The notes below the pieces were generated by a model. It worked only from the letters and a program-made list of their open reading frames with translations, was not told where the DNA came from and made no database searches. Positions 11,001 to 21,398 of a DNA stretch of 64,000 nt are shown in pieces. The DNA lies in assembly GCF_963576615.1 (NCBI RefSeq), contig NC_088711.1, positions 35,266,121 to 35,330,120 on the forward strand. Reading direction: 5' to 3'. Made by a program: the position numbers and the translations under genes. The first letter of the stretch is position 1; each line of letters starts with the position of its first letter. The DNA comes from Watersipora subatra (Eukaryota; Bryozoa; Gymnolaemata; Cheilostomatida; Watersiporidae).

Positions 11001-14000
11001 ACGTCGCACTGCCCATTAGCAGCCGTATCGCAAAGCGACAAAAACGTTGCTCTGCCCGTGAAAGGGTTAAAGATGTGGTTGCGTCAAATTTGAGTTGATT
11101 TTAAAAGAAAGTATTTTTCTTTGTCTATCAGTTGATATGTTGTTTGTTGCGTTGACGATCTCATTACAAAGATATTTGAAGATTGAAATCGAAAAAATTC
11201 GATCGCGGTAAAAACGCTCAGGCCAAAAAAACATGCCCAGACTTGCCCAAAGTGATGTAACGCGTGATACAACCCGTCTCTATCTCTCGTATTCACATCG
11301 GCTATTGCAATAAAAGTCTAGTCCTATGAGGCTCTATTGGCATATATTTTATCTTGTATTTGCCTGTGTTGGCTAGAATAAAATTTTAAATCCAGCTACA
11401 GATACATTATTACCAATGTCTCAAAGGCCTCAAACAAGGAAAATTAAAAACTTGCCATATTAGCTTCTTCTAAATGCTGTGTAAACATCTTAGTACTGAC
11501 TACCAATTCTACCGGTATGCGGTAATTCTGTCAAGCAAACTATGTAGAATAAGGTCTTTGTATCGGCACAGTTCTGTCGCTACCCACACTAACAATATAC
11601 AGCCTCCCAAAAGCCCTGCCCACATTATGCCCGTCGCCTATACTGGGGACGGGGCTGTATATCATTGCCCACACCGAAAACTAGTTTCTTACTACCGAAG
11701 TAAATGAAGCAAGCTTCGTCTTTGAAAAGAGTATGTAGCGAAACCATAGAGTTATCTCCCCCTAGAGTGATAACTACACGAGCGTTTCCGGTGCCAACAA
11801 GAAGCGTTTAGGCCACGCCCCTTTTTTGTGCTAGTCAGTCGTAGTGGTTGACTAGATCAATAACATCAGCCATGAGAAGGGTTAAACAAAGATCATGAAT
11901 TTCCAGTTGAGATAGTAATTAATGCTCATATTAAAGAAATGATGATTATAGTTTATTACTCTAATATATGCTTATTATTTAAAGCAATTCAATACCTACT
12001 AGGGATTGCTAAACATATTATGGAAATGTTTACTTTTTCATATCCATTTCCATCAATGATATACAGCCCCCCCCACAGCCCCATACATCAATGATATACA
12101 GTCTCCCTGTATATCATTGTTTCCATAAACATAAATATTTCCATAATTTTAGGGAAATGGATATGGAAATTTTATTTTAGAAATATGGAAATGTTATTGA
12201 AATGGAAATGTTATTGAAATGGAAATAATATGGAAATGTTATGGAAATAATATGGAAATGAAATAGGGAAATGTTATGGAAATGGAAATAATATGGAAAT
12301 GGAAATAAAATGGAAATAATATGAAAATGAATTATGGAAATTTTATGGAAATGGAATTAATATGGAAATGAATTATGGAAATTTTATGAAATAGAAATGA
12401 ATTATGGAAATGTTATGGAAATGGAAATAATATAGAAATGAAGTAGGGAAATGTTATGGAAATGGAAATAATATGGAAATGTTATGGAAATGGAAATAAT
12501 ATGGAAATGAATTATGGAAATGTTATGGAAATGGAAATAATATGGAAATGAATTATAGAAATGCTATGGAAATGGAATTAATATGGAAATAAATTATGGA
12601 AATTTTATGGAAATGGAAGTAATATGGAAATGAATTATGGAAATGTTGTGGAAATGGAAATAATATGGAAATGAAGTAGGGAAATGTTATGGAAATGGAA
12701 TTAATATGGAAATAAATTATGGAAATGGAAATTGTGACATACACGTAATCCCTGATACCTACTTGACTTGCAAAGGCACTGAATAGATAGTGTTAAGTAA
12801 GTGAGTTAATGCAATCAGTTACTCATAAATAAGATAGATAGTCATACTGGAGTTGCATTACATTAGTGTGATGGGAAGCTAATCGACTGCCATCAACTAT
12901 GAGCTGTACTGCCCGAGTAATAACAAACTCTTTGGACAGAAAATTTATTTTTATATAACATGTACCATTCTAACTTTTAAACTTCATATCATGAGAAAAT
13001 ATTTTTAAGCTGTTCAAATGAATTAGGAGAAAAAAGAAAACAACTGTAAAGGTTTTCAAGCTTTTTCAAACAACTACAACTTTTAAATTTCATATCATGA
13101 AAGAAGTGTTTTGTTGAAATAAATTAGGAAAAAAAAATGAAACTGTAAATGTGTTTAAATGTAAAATAATTAGCAAGTAATGGCTAAATAGAATCTGTTT
13201 AGCTATGATTACAATGAAAAATTATTTAATAAATAAAGTAATGAAAGAGTCTATTTTACTTTTATATAATTTTAATTTAGTATAATTAAGTACGTTATAA
13301 TTTATTTTTATTTAATATATAACAACATTTGCCACTTTAACTTTCAAACTACATATTATGAGAAGTGTTTTGTGTAATTGAAATAAATGAAGAGAAGAGA
13401 GAAAAAAAAAACAACTGTAAATGTTTTCAAGCTTTTTCAAACAACTACAACTTTTAAATTTCATATCATGAAAGAAGTTTTTTGTTGAAATGATTTAGGA
13501 AGAAAAATGAAATTGCAAATGTGTTTAAATGTAAATGTGAAATAATTAGCAAGTGATGGCTAAATATAATCTGTTTAGCTATGATTACAATAAAAAATTA
13601 TTTAATAAATAAAGTAATAAAAAAGTCTATTTTATTTTTAAATAATTATAATTTAGTATAATTAAGTATAATTTATTTTTATCTAACAAATAACAACATT
13701 TGCCAATCTAACTTTCAAACTTTTTGCTTGCTTACATCAAGCAAAGATGTCCACTAACTAATGGACCTCTTTGCTTCAAGCTAGTCTATGTATTTGATTG
13801 ATATGTATTGAAATCTAATATTATATGCAAGGGCTGTTTGTGAACTGTAGTGTCAATGAATCACTCTATCACCATACAATGTCAATACTTTCAGTTGATG
13901 GCAGTCGATTAGCTTCCCATCACACCAATGTAATACAACCCCAGTATGACTATCTGTTTTGTCTATGAGTAACCAATGATATACAGCCCCCCATGTGTGG

Positions 14001-16315
14001 AGGCTGTATATCATTAGAGTAACTGATTGCGTTAACTCACTTACTTAAGACTATTTATTCAGTACCTTTGCAAGGCATGTAGGTATTGAATTGCTTTAAA
14101 TAATAAGCATATATTAGAGTAATAAACTATAATCATCATATCTTTAATATGAGCAATAATTACTATCTTAACTGTGGAAAGTCATGATCATTCTCATGGC
14201 TGATGTTATCGTTCTGTCAATCACTACGATTGACTAGCACAAAAAAGGGGCGTGGGCTAAACGCTCCTTGTTGGCACGGAAACGCTCGTGTTGTTGAAGG
14301 CACAGTTATCACTCTAGGGGGAAATAACCCTATGGGCGAAACCAACTACATCCCTAAAAGTCATGTACATTGTATGTATAGTCGACTGTCAACGTTATCG
14401 AAACATTAATATCAATGTGTAGAAAAAATTCACTGGCCACATTTGATTAGTTGATTCGAGTACTAAACAAATAGTCGAGCTATGCAAAAGTGCCTGTCCA
14501 TGCAGCTCTGATTGCACTTCATAAATCCGTTTATCAGAAAATATTTCAACACAGGTGTCAACGGGGCTATGATATTCAATGTTCTGCAAATCATGTTTTG
14601 CATTATCTTTAACAATATTATTTTATTATATAACTTTTACAAGCAAAGAAATTTTCATCTTGGCATAAAGCTTTTATTAAAAATATTCATCAAGTCGTGG
14701 CCACTCACATAGTTTTAGCTGATACAATAAGACAAATTCATCTACTGCAGCAAACTCAAACAAAACATCATGGTTTATGCAGCACACATTCCAGTCTCTT
14801 TTTTCCATTTATGGCAGTTTCCAGACTGACAAAGCTGCTTCGGTGGGTGGGACCACATAAACATCCTGAATTCAGTAAAACAAATATATGTCATTCATAG
14901 ATATGTCATGCTAACGCGTATCTACTGAAAGCTTTCAAATTGGGAGTTAGATAGATTGCGAGTGTAATTTTAAAAACGAATAAATGTTTAACAAAAGCAT
15001 AAGTACGCCAAGCCAACGATTCGAAGCTTTGGTTCTGGAAGTTAAAGATTTGCATTGATCAATCGATTTTTTTCACTTTCTACGAGTGAGAAGTAAACAT
15101 CTAAAGTCAAATCATAAATCTACATGTAATTTACTAGATAAAACTGCCACAGAAAATTTGAAGCAAATATAGCTAGGTGAACCGATAAAAAATTAAAAAA
15201 CGATGATTAGTAAAAAGTTATAATTTGATTAATTAGTGCCTGTATTAATGAGTACTAAAAATATTACCTTAGTATATTCATCAATCTAAGCCATTGTATT
15301 GCTAGATGCTATGGATTAAAAAGAAGCCGTCAAGAACTCACTGTACATACGTATCTCGCACGCACAGGAAATTACATTATAACCTCAAACAGGGAAATAT
15401 AATCTGAATGTAAACTCAACAGTATATTTATAGGAGACTCAAAGTAAAATATAAATTTACCTCCATTCTCCTATCTTCCTCCGTAGCACTTTAACCACCT
15501 GATGCCCAGAAAATTCGGAGTCACCTTCGCAGTAACTTTACAGCAATTTTTACAATTCTGTTGTTCGTCAATAAAATGTGTCGATTGAGTAATTCATTAA
15601 AGTAACGATGTTAATTAATTTAGTAAATATCGATGGCCATACGATTTAATAATAGAGTAAAATCCCTAAATTGGAGATCACAGACAACGCGTTTTACGAG
15701 TGATAACATTTATTACGACCTATATAAAAATTTCGTGCTGATGATTGGCTAATGAAGCGACCTTATATTATCGCTCATGCACTCTTCAGATGTATCACCA
15801 GTTACGTCACGAAAGAAGCACCCGCTGGAATGTGAGCTTTTTAAAAGATGGCCTCATTCAAACGCATATATCTCTGGACAGAATTGGTCTACAAAGACAA
15901 AAATGACATCAAATTGTAGCTGATGTTTTAGCTTTTTATTGGTCTTAATATCATTAAATCGACCTTTTTGACGCAACCACACCTTTAACCCTAAATATGA
16001 AGAAATGAACTACTTTTTATGAGAAGAGATTAAATTGCTTTTAACATTCGAATACATAGACGTAAAATAAACACTGACAGATATTAGCAGTTTTTCATTA
16101 TGTGAAGGGTTTGTGGGTATGTTGTGAATATATCTATATTCCATGTGCTGTTGGTCAGACATTTGGTGTTGCTATATCTTTCATTCTTTTGTCGGATTTT
16201 AGGAATTCAGTGTGTAAAAATGGAGGACTCGGCTGCCAAGCTTGTCACAGTGCTGAGAGAGGACAAATTCGTCTCTGGTTCACATGTCGACTACTTTGAT
16301 CCATTACCATCATAA
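8068..16315 (+). CDS. SPR: Sepiapterin reductase (complete, three exons)
   Basis: NADPH-dependent short-chain dehydrogenase that completes tetrahydrobiopterin synthesis in the cytosol. Exons 8068-8578, 8748-8900 and 16203-16315 join in frame to 258 residues (human enzyme 261). The cofactor motif TGAGRGYG is at residues 13-20. The catalytic set is present: Ser155 in NISSLCAVQP, then Tyr168 and Lys172 in LYCAGKAARDM, with the same 13-residue Ser-Tyr spacing as human Ser157/Tyr170. LNYAPGPMKTDM follows in exon 2. Exon 3 gives SGSHVDYFD, whose Asp251 matches the substrate-binding Asp257 of mammalian SPR. Start chosen because it gives the family's usual N-terminus. Intron 1 (169 bp) has a GC donor. 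Intron 2 (7.3 kb) is packed with nested transposons. The segment before exon 3 is a few residues shorter than in human. Confidence 0.95.
8579..8747 (+). other. GC-AG intron of SPR
   Basis: The donor is G|GCGAGT after TGTGCA and the acceptor is a T-run followed by CAG|GT. Only this junction restores the invariant YCAGK of the catalytic motif. No GT donor nearby does so. GC donors are rare and usually need a strong flanking match, which the preceding CAG supplies. Confidence 0.85.
10012..11066. mobile_element. piggyBac-type element, internally deleted, with TTAA target duplication
   Basis: Flanked by TTAA at 10008-10011 and 11067-11070. The ends are CCCTTTCGCGGGCGAA and its imperfect inverse (TCTGCCCGTGAAAGGG), the CCCTTT/CCCTTTC start typical of piggyBac relatives. 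Subterminal repeats are visible: GGGCGAAT twice on the left, and CGACAAAAACGT twice on the right. It carries one open frame on the minus strand for the N-terminal part of a transposase. At 1,055 bp it is far too short for an autonomous copy. It lies in SPR intron 2. Confidence 0.85.
10291..10716 (-). pseudogene. piggyBac transposase N-terminal fragment
   Basis: 141 codons from an ATG 351 bases inside the right end of the element. The first ~90 residues are Ser/Asp-rich and acidic, as in PGBD-type transposases. FIAVTGPIFTPVDAQPVEYF with the following EKFF then matches the start of the DDE_Tnp_1_7 region, where TGP and a P-x-x-YF-x-x-FF pattern are usual. After about residue 118 the similarity stops, the frame ends at residue 141, and the catalytic aspartate domain is absent. 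The coding sequence is intact within this stretch, so the deletion may be recent. It might still make a short DNA-binding or dimerising peptide, but I see no proof of use. Confidence 0.65.
11593..11667. repeat. Micro-MITE copy 1 (TIR AATGATATACAGCC)
   Basis: Starts CAATATACAGCCTCCC and ends GGGGCTGTATATCATTG, an inverted pair about 75 bp across. Same termini as the copies at 12054-12119 and 13975-14015. Confidence 0.65.
12054..12119. repeat. Micro-MITE copy 2, with a near-perfect palindrome
   Basis: CAATGATATACAGCCCC starts at 12054. At 12089-12119, CAATGATATACAG and CTGTATATCATTG form 13-bp perfect arms around TCTCC. Same termini as the other two copies. Sits inside the hAT-like element. 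Confidence 0.7.
12126..12730. repeat. Irregular GGAAATG/GGAAATAATAT minisatellite
   Basis: About 600 bp of tandem variants of GGAAATGTTATGGAAATGG and GGAAATAATATGGAAATG. Shadow open frames in it (12553-12744, minus) are repeat artefacts. Confidence 0.95.
12960..13725. repeat. Direct tandem duplication (~360-bp unit) in the fold-back centre
   Basis: The block with ACTTTTAAACTTCATATCAT, GGTTTTCAAGCTTTTTCAAA, TTTAGCTATGATTACAAT and TTTAGTATAATTAAGTA (12968-13315) recurs in the same order at about 13340-13725. It is AT-rich and non-coding. Confidence 0.85.
13974..14016. mobile_element. Micro-MITE copy 3, 43 bp, with target duplication
   Basis: The core AATGATATACAGCC...GGCTGTATATCATT (13975-14015) is flanked by GAGTAAC at 13967-13973 and 14017-14023. 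The left arm of the fold-back has a single GAGTAAC-equivalent (inverse at 818-824 of the 12-kb block, 12818-12824) and no insert. So this is a real insertion of about 43 bp, not an in-place palindrome. Confidence 0.78.
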
Positions 16316-16447
16316 GGTAGGACCTAGTTTGATTTACTAGAATGCTATTTGCATTATCTACGTACATTTTTGGTACACCAGTCACATCACTCCATTTTAA
16401 ACGCATTTGTTTTATTAGTATCAATAGTTGTAATACCTTGTTAATAT

Positions 16448-16453
16448 AATAAA
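16448..16453 (+). promoter_or_regulatory. Probable polyadenylation signal of SPR
   Basis: AATAAA, 133 bases after the SPR stop codon. Confidence 0.6.
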
Positions 16454-16923
16454 CCAATAATGTAGTAAAAAAAGTTACTAGTTTATCGATGACTTCAGCA
16501 AAGAAAAAGAACAGTAAGGACTAAACAATTTCAAAATATCTGCTGTTTCTGACGGAGAAAAAACTGTAATATTTACAAAAACTGTTTATCATGTGCACCT
16601 TATGTGACTAAAGTTCCTGATGCAGTTTAATGAATTCAAGGATGCTTAAAGATGGCTAACTTCTGGCAAGGCTGAAATTGTCTTTCATATTTGCACAGAA
16701 GTTACAACTTTTGCCAATCACTGCGGTTCCATGCTTCAAATAGATTGGGAGTTGCTTTAACTCAAATAATAAAAAATGGGGTAAAATCCGCTTTGCTAAA
16801 TTAGTGCGAAAGCATTCGCTGTGAGATTGCTTCAACATCATAGAAACACGTACTGCTGACAGATCCGAATTGATATTATGTGGCTGAGCTCTCCCCAGGA
16901 GGTAAAAAAATTTCAGCATACAT

Positions 16924-17075
16924 GGCGGCGATTAACTGTTCGTTTTTTAGCTGTTAAGAGCTTGTAATCAGATTTCCACATATTTTGCACATACAAAACA
17001 GCAGAGTAAGACATGGTGAATCTTTTGATACCAAATAACAGTAATATGAATTTTATTGCAAGTCAACCTTCAAGT
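16924..17075 (+). repeat. Solo arm of the 3004-3893 element family
   Basis: Carries CGATTAACTGTTCGTTTTTT, AAGAGCTTGTAATCA, GATACCAAATAAC and TTGCAAGTCAACCTT, the same blocks in the same order as 3746-3886. No inverted partner is within 1 kb. Confidence 0.75.
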
Positions 17076-17635
17076 CTGAAAAACCTGAAATTATTTTACT
17101 GTTGAAAATTAGGAATCTACCGTACATATTATGCTCCAGTCGGTCAGACCATTTGTTAGATGTTTCTGAAACAAAGAGAACAATTGACCAGATTAATGAG
17201 GGTAAGAACACAGTTATGATGAAGGGCATTCTTCTGGATTACGATGATTATGATATGATTATGATTCAATTTTCCAATGAGAAACATGTTCATGTGTCAC
17301 TACAATATGGCATTAATCTCTTCAATCTCTATCAATTTATTATTTTGCAAAACTCATGTTGGTCAACTCACGTGAGCTTAGATAGATACTCATTGTCATA
17401 ATCTATCTGTTTATGGGTTCTCTTTAATGCAACATGGAAAATCTAGAAAAATGCTTCAAATCTGCCTTGTGATTCTCTACCGAAATTGTCATAGGCTAAC
17501 ACAACTGTTAGGATTGTACATCATATCGTACTCGCCCATTGAGTCTCTTGACTTGAGGCAGTCATTTTAGGATTTCCCAGTTAACATGACATAGCTTAAA
17601 ATGAAGATACCTAATTCTCTAGCTGATTCATATTA

Positions 17636-18648
17636 CAGTGCACCCTCAAGATATGATTACCCTGTTATATGATTTTTTTCACCTTACCAAGTGGAACGTA
17701 ATGATTTTTTTCACCTCACCATACAAATCGGTGTGCTTATTATGTACATCAATATAGCATAGACACCGAAATGCTGTTTGCTAAAAATATTTTTACAGCG
17801 CCTAAAAAAGTCACGATTTCTCTCAGTTCAGCAATTCTTGTGTGTAAAACAGTAATATTCTCCCTTTAAAATCAGTAGCAAAGTTGGGGTTGCGATCCCT
17901 AAAAACAGAAGGTCTGTTGGTCAGACAACTTCTCTTAGCCTGTTAACAAAAATCCACTTTATTATGAAAAACGGCATCGTTCGGGCTTTTTTGCCGTATT
18001 CGGTTAAAAAGATCTTGAACAAGCTTCTAAAAGTTATAAAAAGCGAAGACAGAAATTGATAAGTGATAAAATTTTAGGGATAAAAAATTGAAGTTCAGTA
18101 AAATAGTAAAAAATACATACTAAAAATAAATACATACACAGTTTAATCATGTATACCCCCCTACCTCATATGCATACTTCTCACACACATACCTCATATG
18201 TATATTTCCTCTACATGTACTTCATTTGTACATTCCCTACACATGTACCTCATATGCATACTCCCTACACATACCTCACTTTAAGTGTGTGTGCGTGCGT
18301 GCGTTTAGTAAGCTAAACTTATTTGAGGTAAATTCTAGTTTATGTTATACATACTTCTGCCTTGAAGGTAAGCACTCCCTACGGTACATTATAATGTTAC
18401 ATTTTATAGCAGGTCAAAACCACTAAATACAATAAAGTTCCTGTAGCTAACTATAGTTACTATGGTTAACATGCTATTGTGTTACTAATTTTTAGTATGT
18501 ACTGCACTTATATAAACTTTTGACGATGTTTACCAGAGGATGTTTGCATTATATAATTACTATGGTTTCTATACCCCTACGTACGATTTTTTCACCATAC
18601 GATGCCAACCCTGGAACGGATCAAAATCATATCCTGAGGGTGCACGTG
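17636..18648. mobile_element. pogo/Tigger-like TIR element with TA flanks
   Basis: The left end CAGTGCACCCTCAAGATATG and the right end, read inward, CACGTGCACCCTCAGGATAT form inverted repeats. The element is bounded by TA at 17634-17635 and 18649-18650. CAGTNCACCCTC ends with TA duplication are typical of Tc1/mariner-pogo relatives. About 1 kb, no transposase, so non-autonomous. Confidence 0.65.
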
Positions 18649-20479
18649 TATTTTGATATTGTGCGCTCTGATTGTAAATTATATGTTAAGACTACAGCTT
18701 CTTATTTGAGAAAGTTTAATTACAGTGTTTTGGAAACGATGCGCGATTTGGTGTAGATTAAGGTTGAGCTTGTGAACTGTCATTTGGTGAGTCTTTCGAT
18801 TTACAGACCACCAGATACTATTGCTTCACAACTCAATTATATATTAATTCACATTCTAAGCAACAAATTATTAGGAAACAAAAACTGTACTCTTAGGAGA
18901 TTTTAATATTAATTGGTATAATTTTACCACCAAAAAACTTTCTTACACCATGCACTTGAAACAAAATTTATATACCAGCAAATAAGTGGCATAAGTTATG
19001 TCAGTCATAAAGGTTTAAATTTTTGCTTTACTTGTGTTTTATCAGTACAGAATTAAGTTCTGAAATCTGGTATTTTTACATACGATAGAGAAATCTTTGA
19101 TCACTATGCAACTTTTGTCATAATACAGTTGAAACACAAATTATTACAAAAGAAGATTATTGTTAAATGCAGAAACATGTTTATAATAAATAGGGATGAG
19201 TTCTGCACTAAAGCAAAAAACAAATCATTTTTGCTTGTTGTCTGTAATCAAGGATTTGACCTTGATCAAAAAGCATAACGTTTTGAATCCTTCATCTCTC
19301 ACATGTTGGATAAACACTTCCCTTTGACCAATATTCAAGTAGGAGCAAAATTAAAAGCAAAATTCTATGGATGGATCAGTCTTATTTTGAAACTGATATG
19401 TTATAAAAACATCAGTTACAAGAGGTTAAACAAGCAAAGTTCAAAAGAAGAATAGATTCGTTACCTTAAATGTAAAAACTATATTTTAACGGTATTAGAA
19501 AGCAAAATTTAAAATGTTTCACGTGATTTACATGGAGATAAGCAGTAAATTTATTCAACGTTTAAACCATTTTTTGGTAAAAAAAAAGAGAAAAACTGCT
19601 AAACACGCTTCATGTAAATGGAAAACTGATAGTTGGACATGTGAAAATAGCTAATGAATTTAACAGTTACTTCACTAATATGTGTAGCCAGTCATACAAC
19701 ACAAGTTCTAGACATTTGTAGGGAAATAAATTTTCACACCAACTTGATGAATTCTCTTTTGCACAATATCGTTGATGAAATTTGCTTTCCAATTGTCTCA
19801 TCTAGAAACTTAGGAAGAATACATACAATCCTGAAATTATGTACCAGTTGCTAGCGGATTTTATTGCATTGCCACTTCGATATGTTGAACTCCGAGGACA
19901 AAATATTGTAAAGCATGTTTCATTAGCAAAGCATGTTTCAGACATTGAGGGCTTATACAAAATACAAAAAGGAAACAAAAATGGAACCGCAAAGTATGTT
20001 TCTATTTGATTGCTTCCTAACCACAAGTCACCTCGATTCTAGTGGTCTGCCCTCTAACACACAGTTGACTTTAGAAAAAAATCACTCTTGTTGGCAAATA
20101 TTTGATGGTTTTTGATATTTCAACTATTGGATGATTGTCGGATGAAATTAGCTAGCTCGTTTGCTTGCTTCATTGGTGCCAGTTTTTGTATGTCAAAAGA
20201 AGCATTTGACTCTTTGAATCATGACATGCTCTTAAAAAAAACTAGAAAATTGTCCACATCTTTGTTGTCTTCCTATCTCTGTCAATGAAAACAGATAGTG
20301 CATTAGAGAAAGCTCATTTTGCACCTATGAAAATGGTTGGAGTTCCACAAGGCTGAATCCTTAGATTCAACCTTATGGAACTTATGGAATTCTTCTTTTC
20401 AATGTTTTCTAATGTATAAATTTCAAAGTTAGTGTGTCTGTGTATAGTTCAGTTGGTCCAGCTATAGCTATCAAAATAT

Positions 20480-20810
20480 TGGAATGAAGAATCCATATCA
20501 CAGAAGATTTTATATCGGAACCTCCCGTTCGCCAGGCAAATACCTTACCAGTTGAGCTTAGCAGTTGAGATTGATGGTTTCATTGGGTGATATATGTCGC
20601 TATGTGGGTGAAAATACGCTATCATTCTCTGTTACGGCCCAACGTTATGTTATGCTTGCTCTCACAGCTCTTATTAGTAAGCTTACTCAAATTAGCCATT
20701 GGCAATGTGACAGGCTAATGTCAAGTGGCAGGCAACTATATTACCTCTCACTGTATATAAGCTGATTTTTAGTACTCGTGCAACGCCGGGCATTCTGCTA
20801 GTGTTTCTAT
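20480..20810 (-). repeat. tRNA-derived retroposon inserted in the LINE
   Basis: Read on the minus strand, a tRNA-like head (AAGCTCAACTGGTAAGG near 20560, GGGAGGTTCCGATA near 20525) lies next to a body containing GCCCGGCGTTGCACGAGTA (20767-20785), the tail also seen at 2530. It separates the PQG and YADDT motifs of the LINE, so it inserted later. The order of head and tail is unusual, so two elements may be joined. Confidence 0.5.
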
Positions 20811-21320
20811 AAATTATACATTGCAAGATTATTATAATTCTTATGCTGACGACACTAAACCAAAAATTTGTAGATGCTGACCAAGCACTGTCAGCAATAA
20901 ATAGCTGGTACGAATTGAACTACTTTTATCTGAATTTAGATAAAACACAATTTTGTTTACATATTTACAAATGGGAATTTTTAGTTTGAAAAGGCTATTT
21001 CTGTAAACAAAAATATTTCAGTCAAAGCAATACCATTTTGCTAGGATTAAAGCTGTATTCATACCTTATGCGTTGAGAGTGTATTCATAGGTCAATCTAA
21101 TTAGCTATTTATTAAGTAAAAGAAAAGGATTTTTGGGTGTTTTCCATCTTCCAAAGCATACGCAATTTTTATGCGGCCAATTCTTGAATATCGTTTATCA
21201 GTTTTTATTGGCTCTGCTAATAGAATTTTCAATATGATATAGTTTGTCAAAACACTGCTAGTCGTATCATATTAGGTGCATTTGGAAATTTCTCTGTCCC
21301 TACAGAATGTGAGAAATCTG

Positions 21321-21398
21321 ATGATGGATCCGCTACACCGCGCAGCCAGAGTAGATAAATTTATCTACTCTGGCTGCGCGGTGTAGCGGATCCATCAT
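21321..21398. repeat. 78-bp perfect palindrome without spacer
   Basis: Arms 21321-21359 and 21360-21398 are exact inverses, 39 bases each, meeting at AAA|TTT. The arms are GC-rich (CCGCTACACCGCGCAGCC) against AT-rich surroundings. Confidence 0.97.

Larger units (their letters stand above)
12000..12754. mobile_element. hAT-like non-autonomous element filled with GGAAATG minisatellite
   Basis: Ends TAGGGATTGC (left) and CAGGGATTAC (right, read inward), flanked by an exact 8-base duplication ATACCTAC at 11992-11999 and 12755-12762. The opposite arm of the fold-back keeps the unoccupied site with a single ATACCTAC-equivalent. Eight-base duplication plus YAGGG termini are hAT hallmarks. The interior has no transposase, only a palindromic micro-MITE and the minisatellite. 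Confidence 0.78.
11735..14355. mobile_element. Fold-back element with long composite inverted repeats
   Basis: The outer part of the left arm (about 11740-12000) matches the inverse of about 14085-14345. The inner part of the left arm (about 12755-12905) matches the inverse of about 13890-14085. Shared blocks include CCCCCTAGAGTGATAACT, CCACGCCCCTTTTTTGTGC, ATAATAAGCATATATTAGAG and GATGGCAGTCGATTAGC. A hAT-like element splits the left arm and a micro-MITE splits the right arm. The centre (12906-13890) holds a direct duplication and no gene. Confidence 0.85.
11071..15984. mobile_element. Second TTAA-flanked element (TIR AGRTGTGGTTGCGTCAAA)
   Basis: Left end at 11071 and right end at 15984 share an 18-base inverted repeat with one mismatch (AGATGTGGTTGCGTCAAA, and AGGTGTGGTTGCGTCAAA read from the right). 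TTAA flanks at 11067-11070 and 15985-15988. No transposase was found between; the interior is inflated by later insertions. Its left TTAA is shared with the piggyBac-like element, so one inserted at the other's flank. The TIR differs from that neighbour, so it is a separate TTAA-targeting family. Confidence 0.7.
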
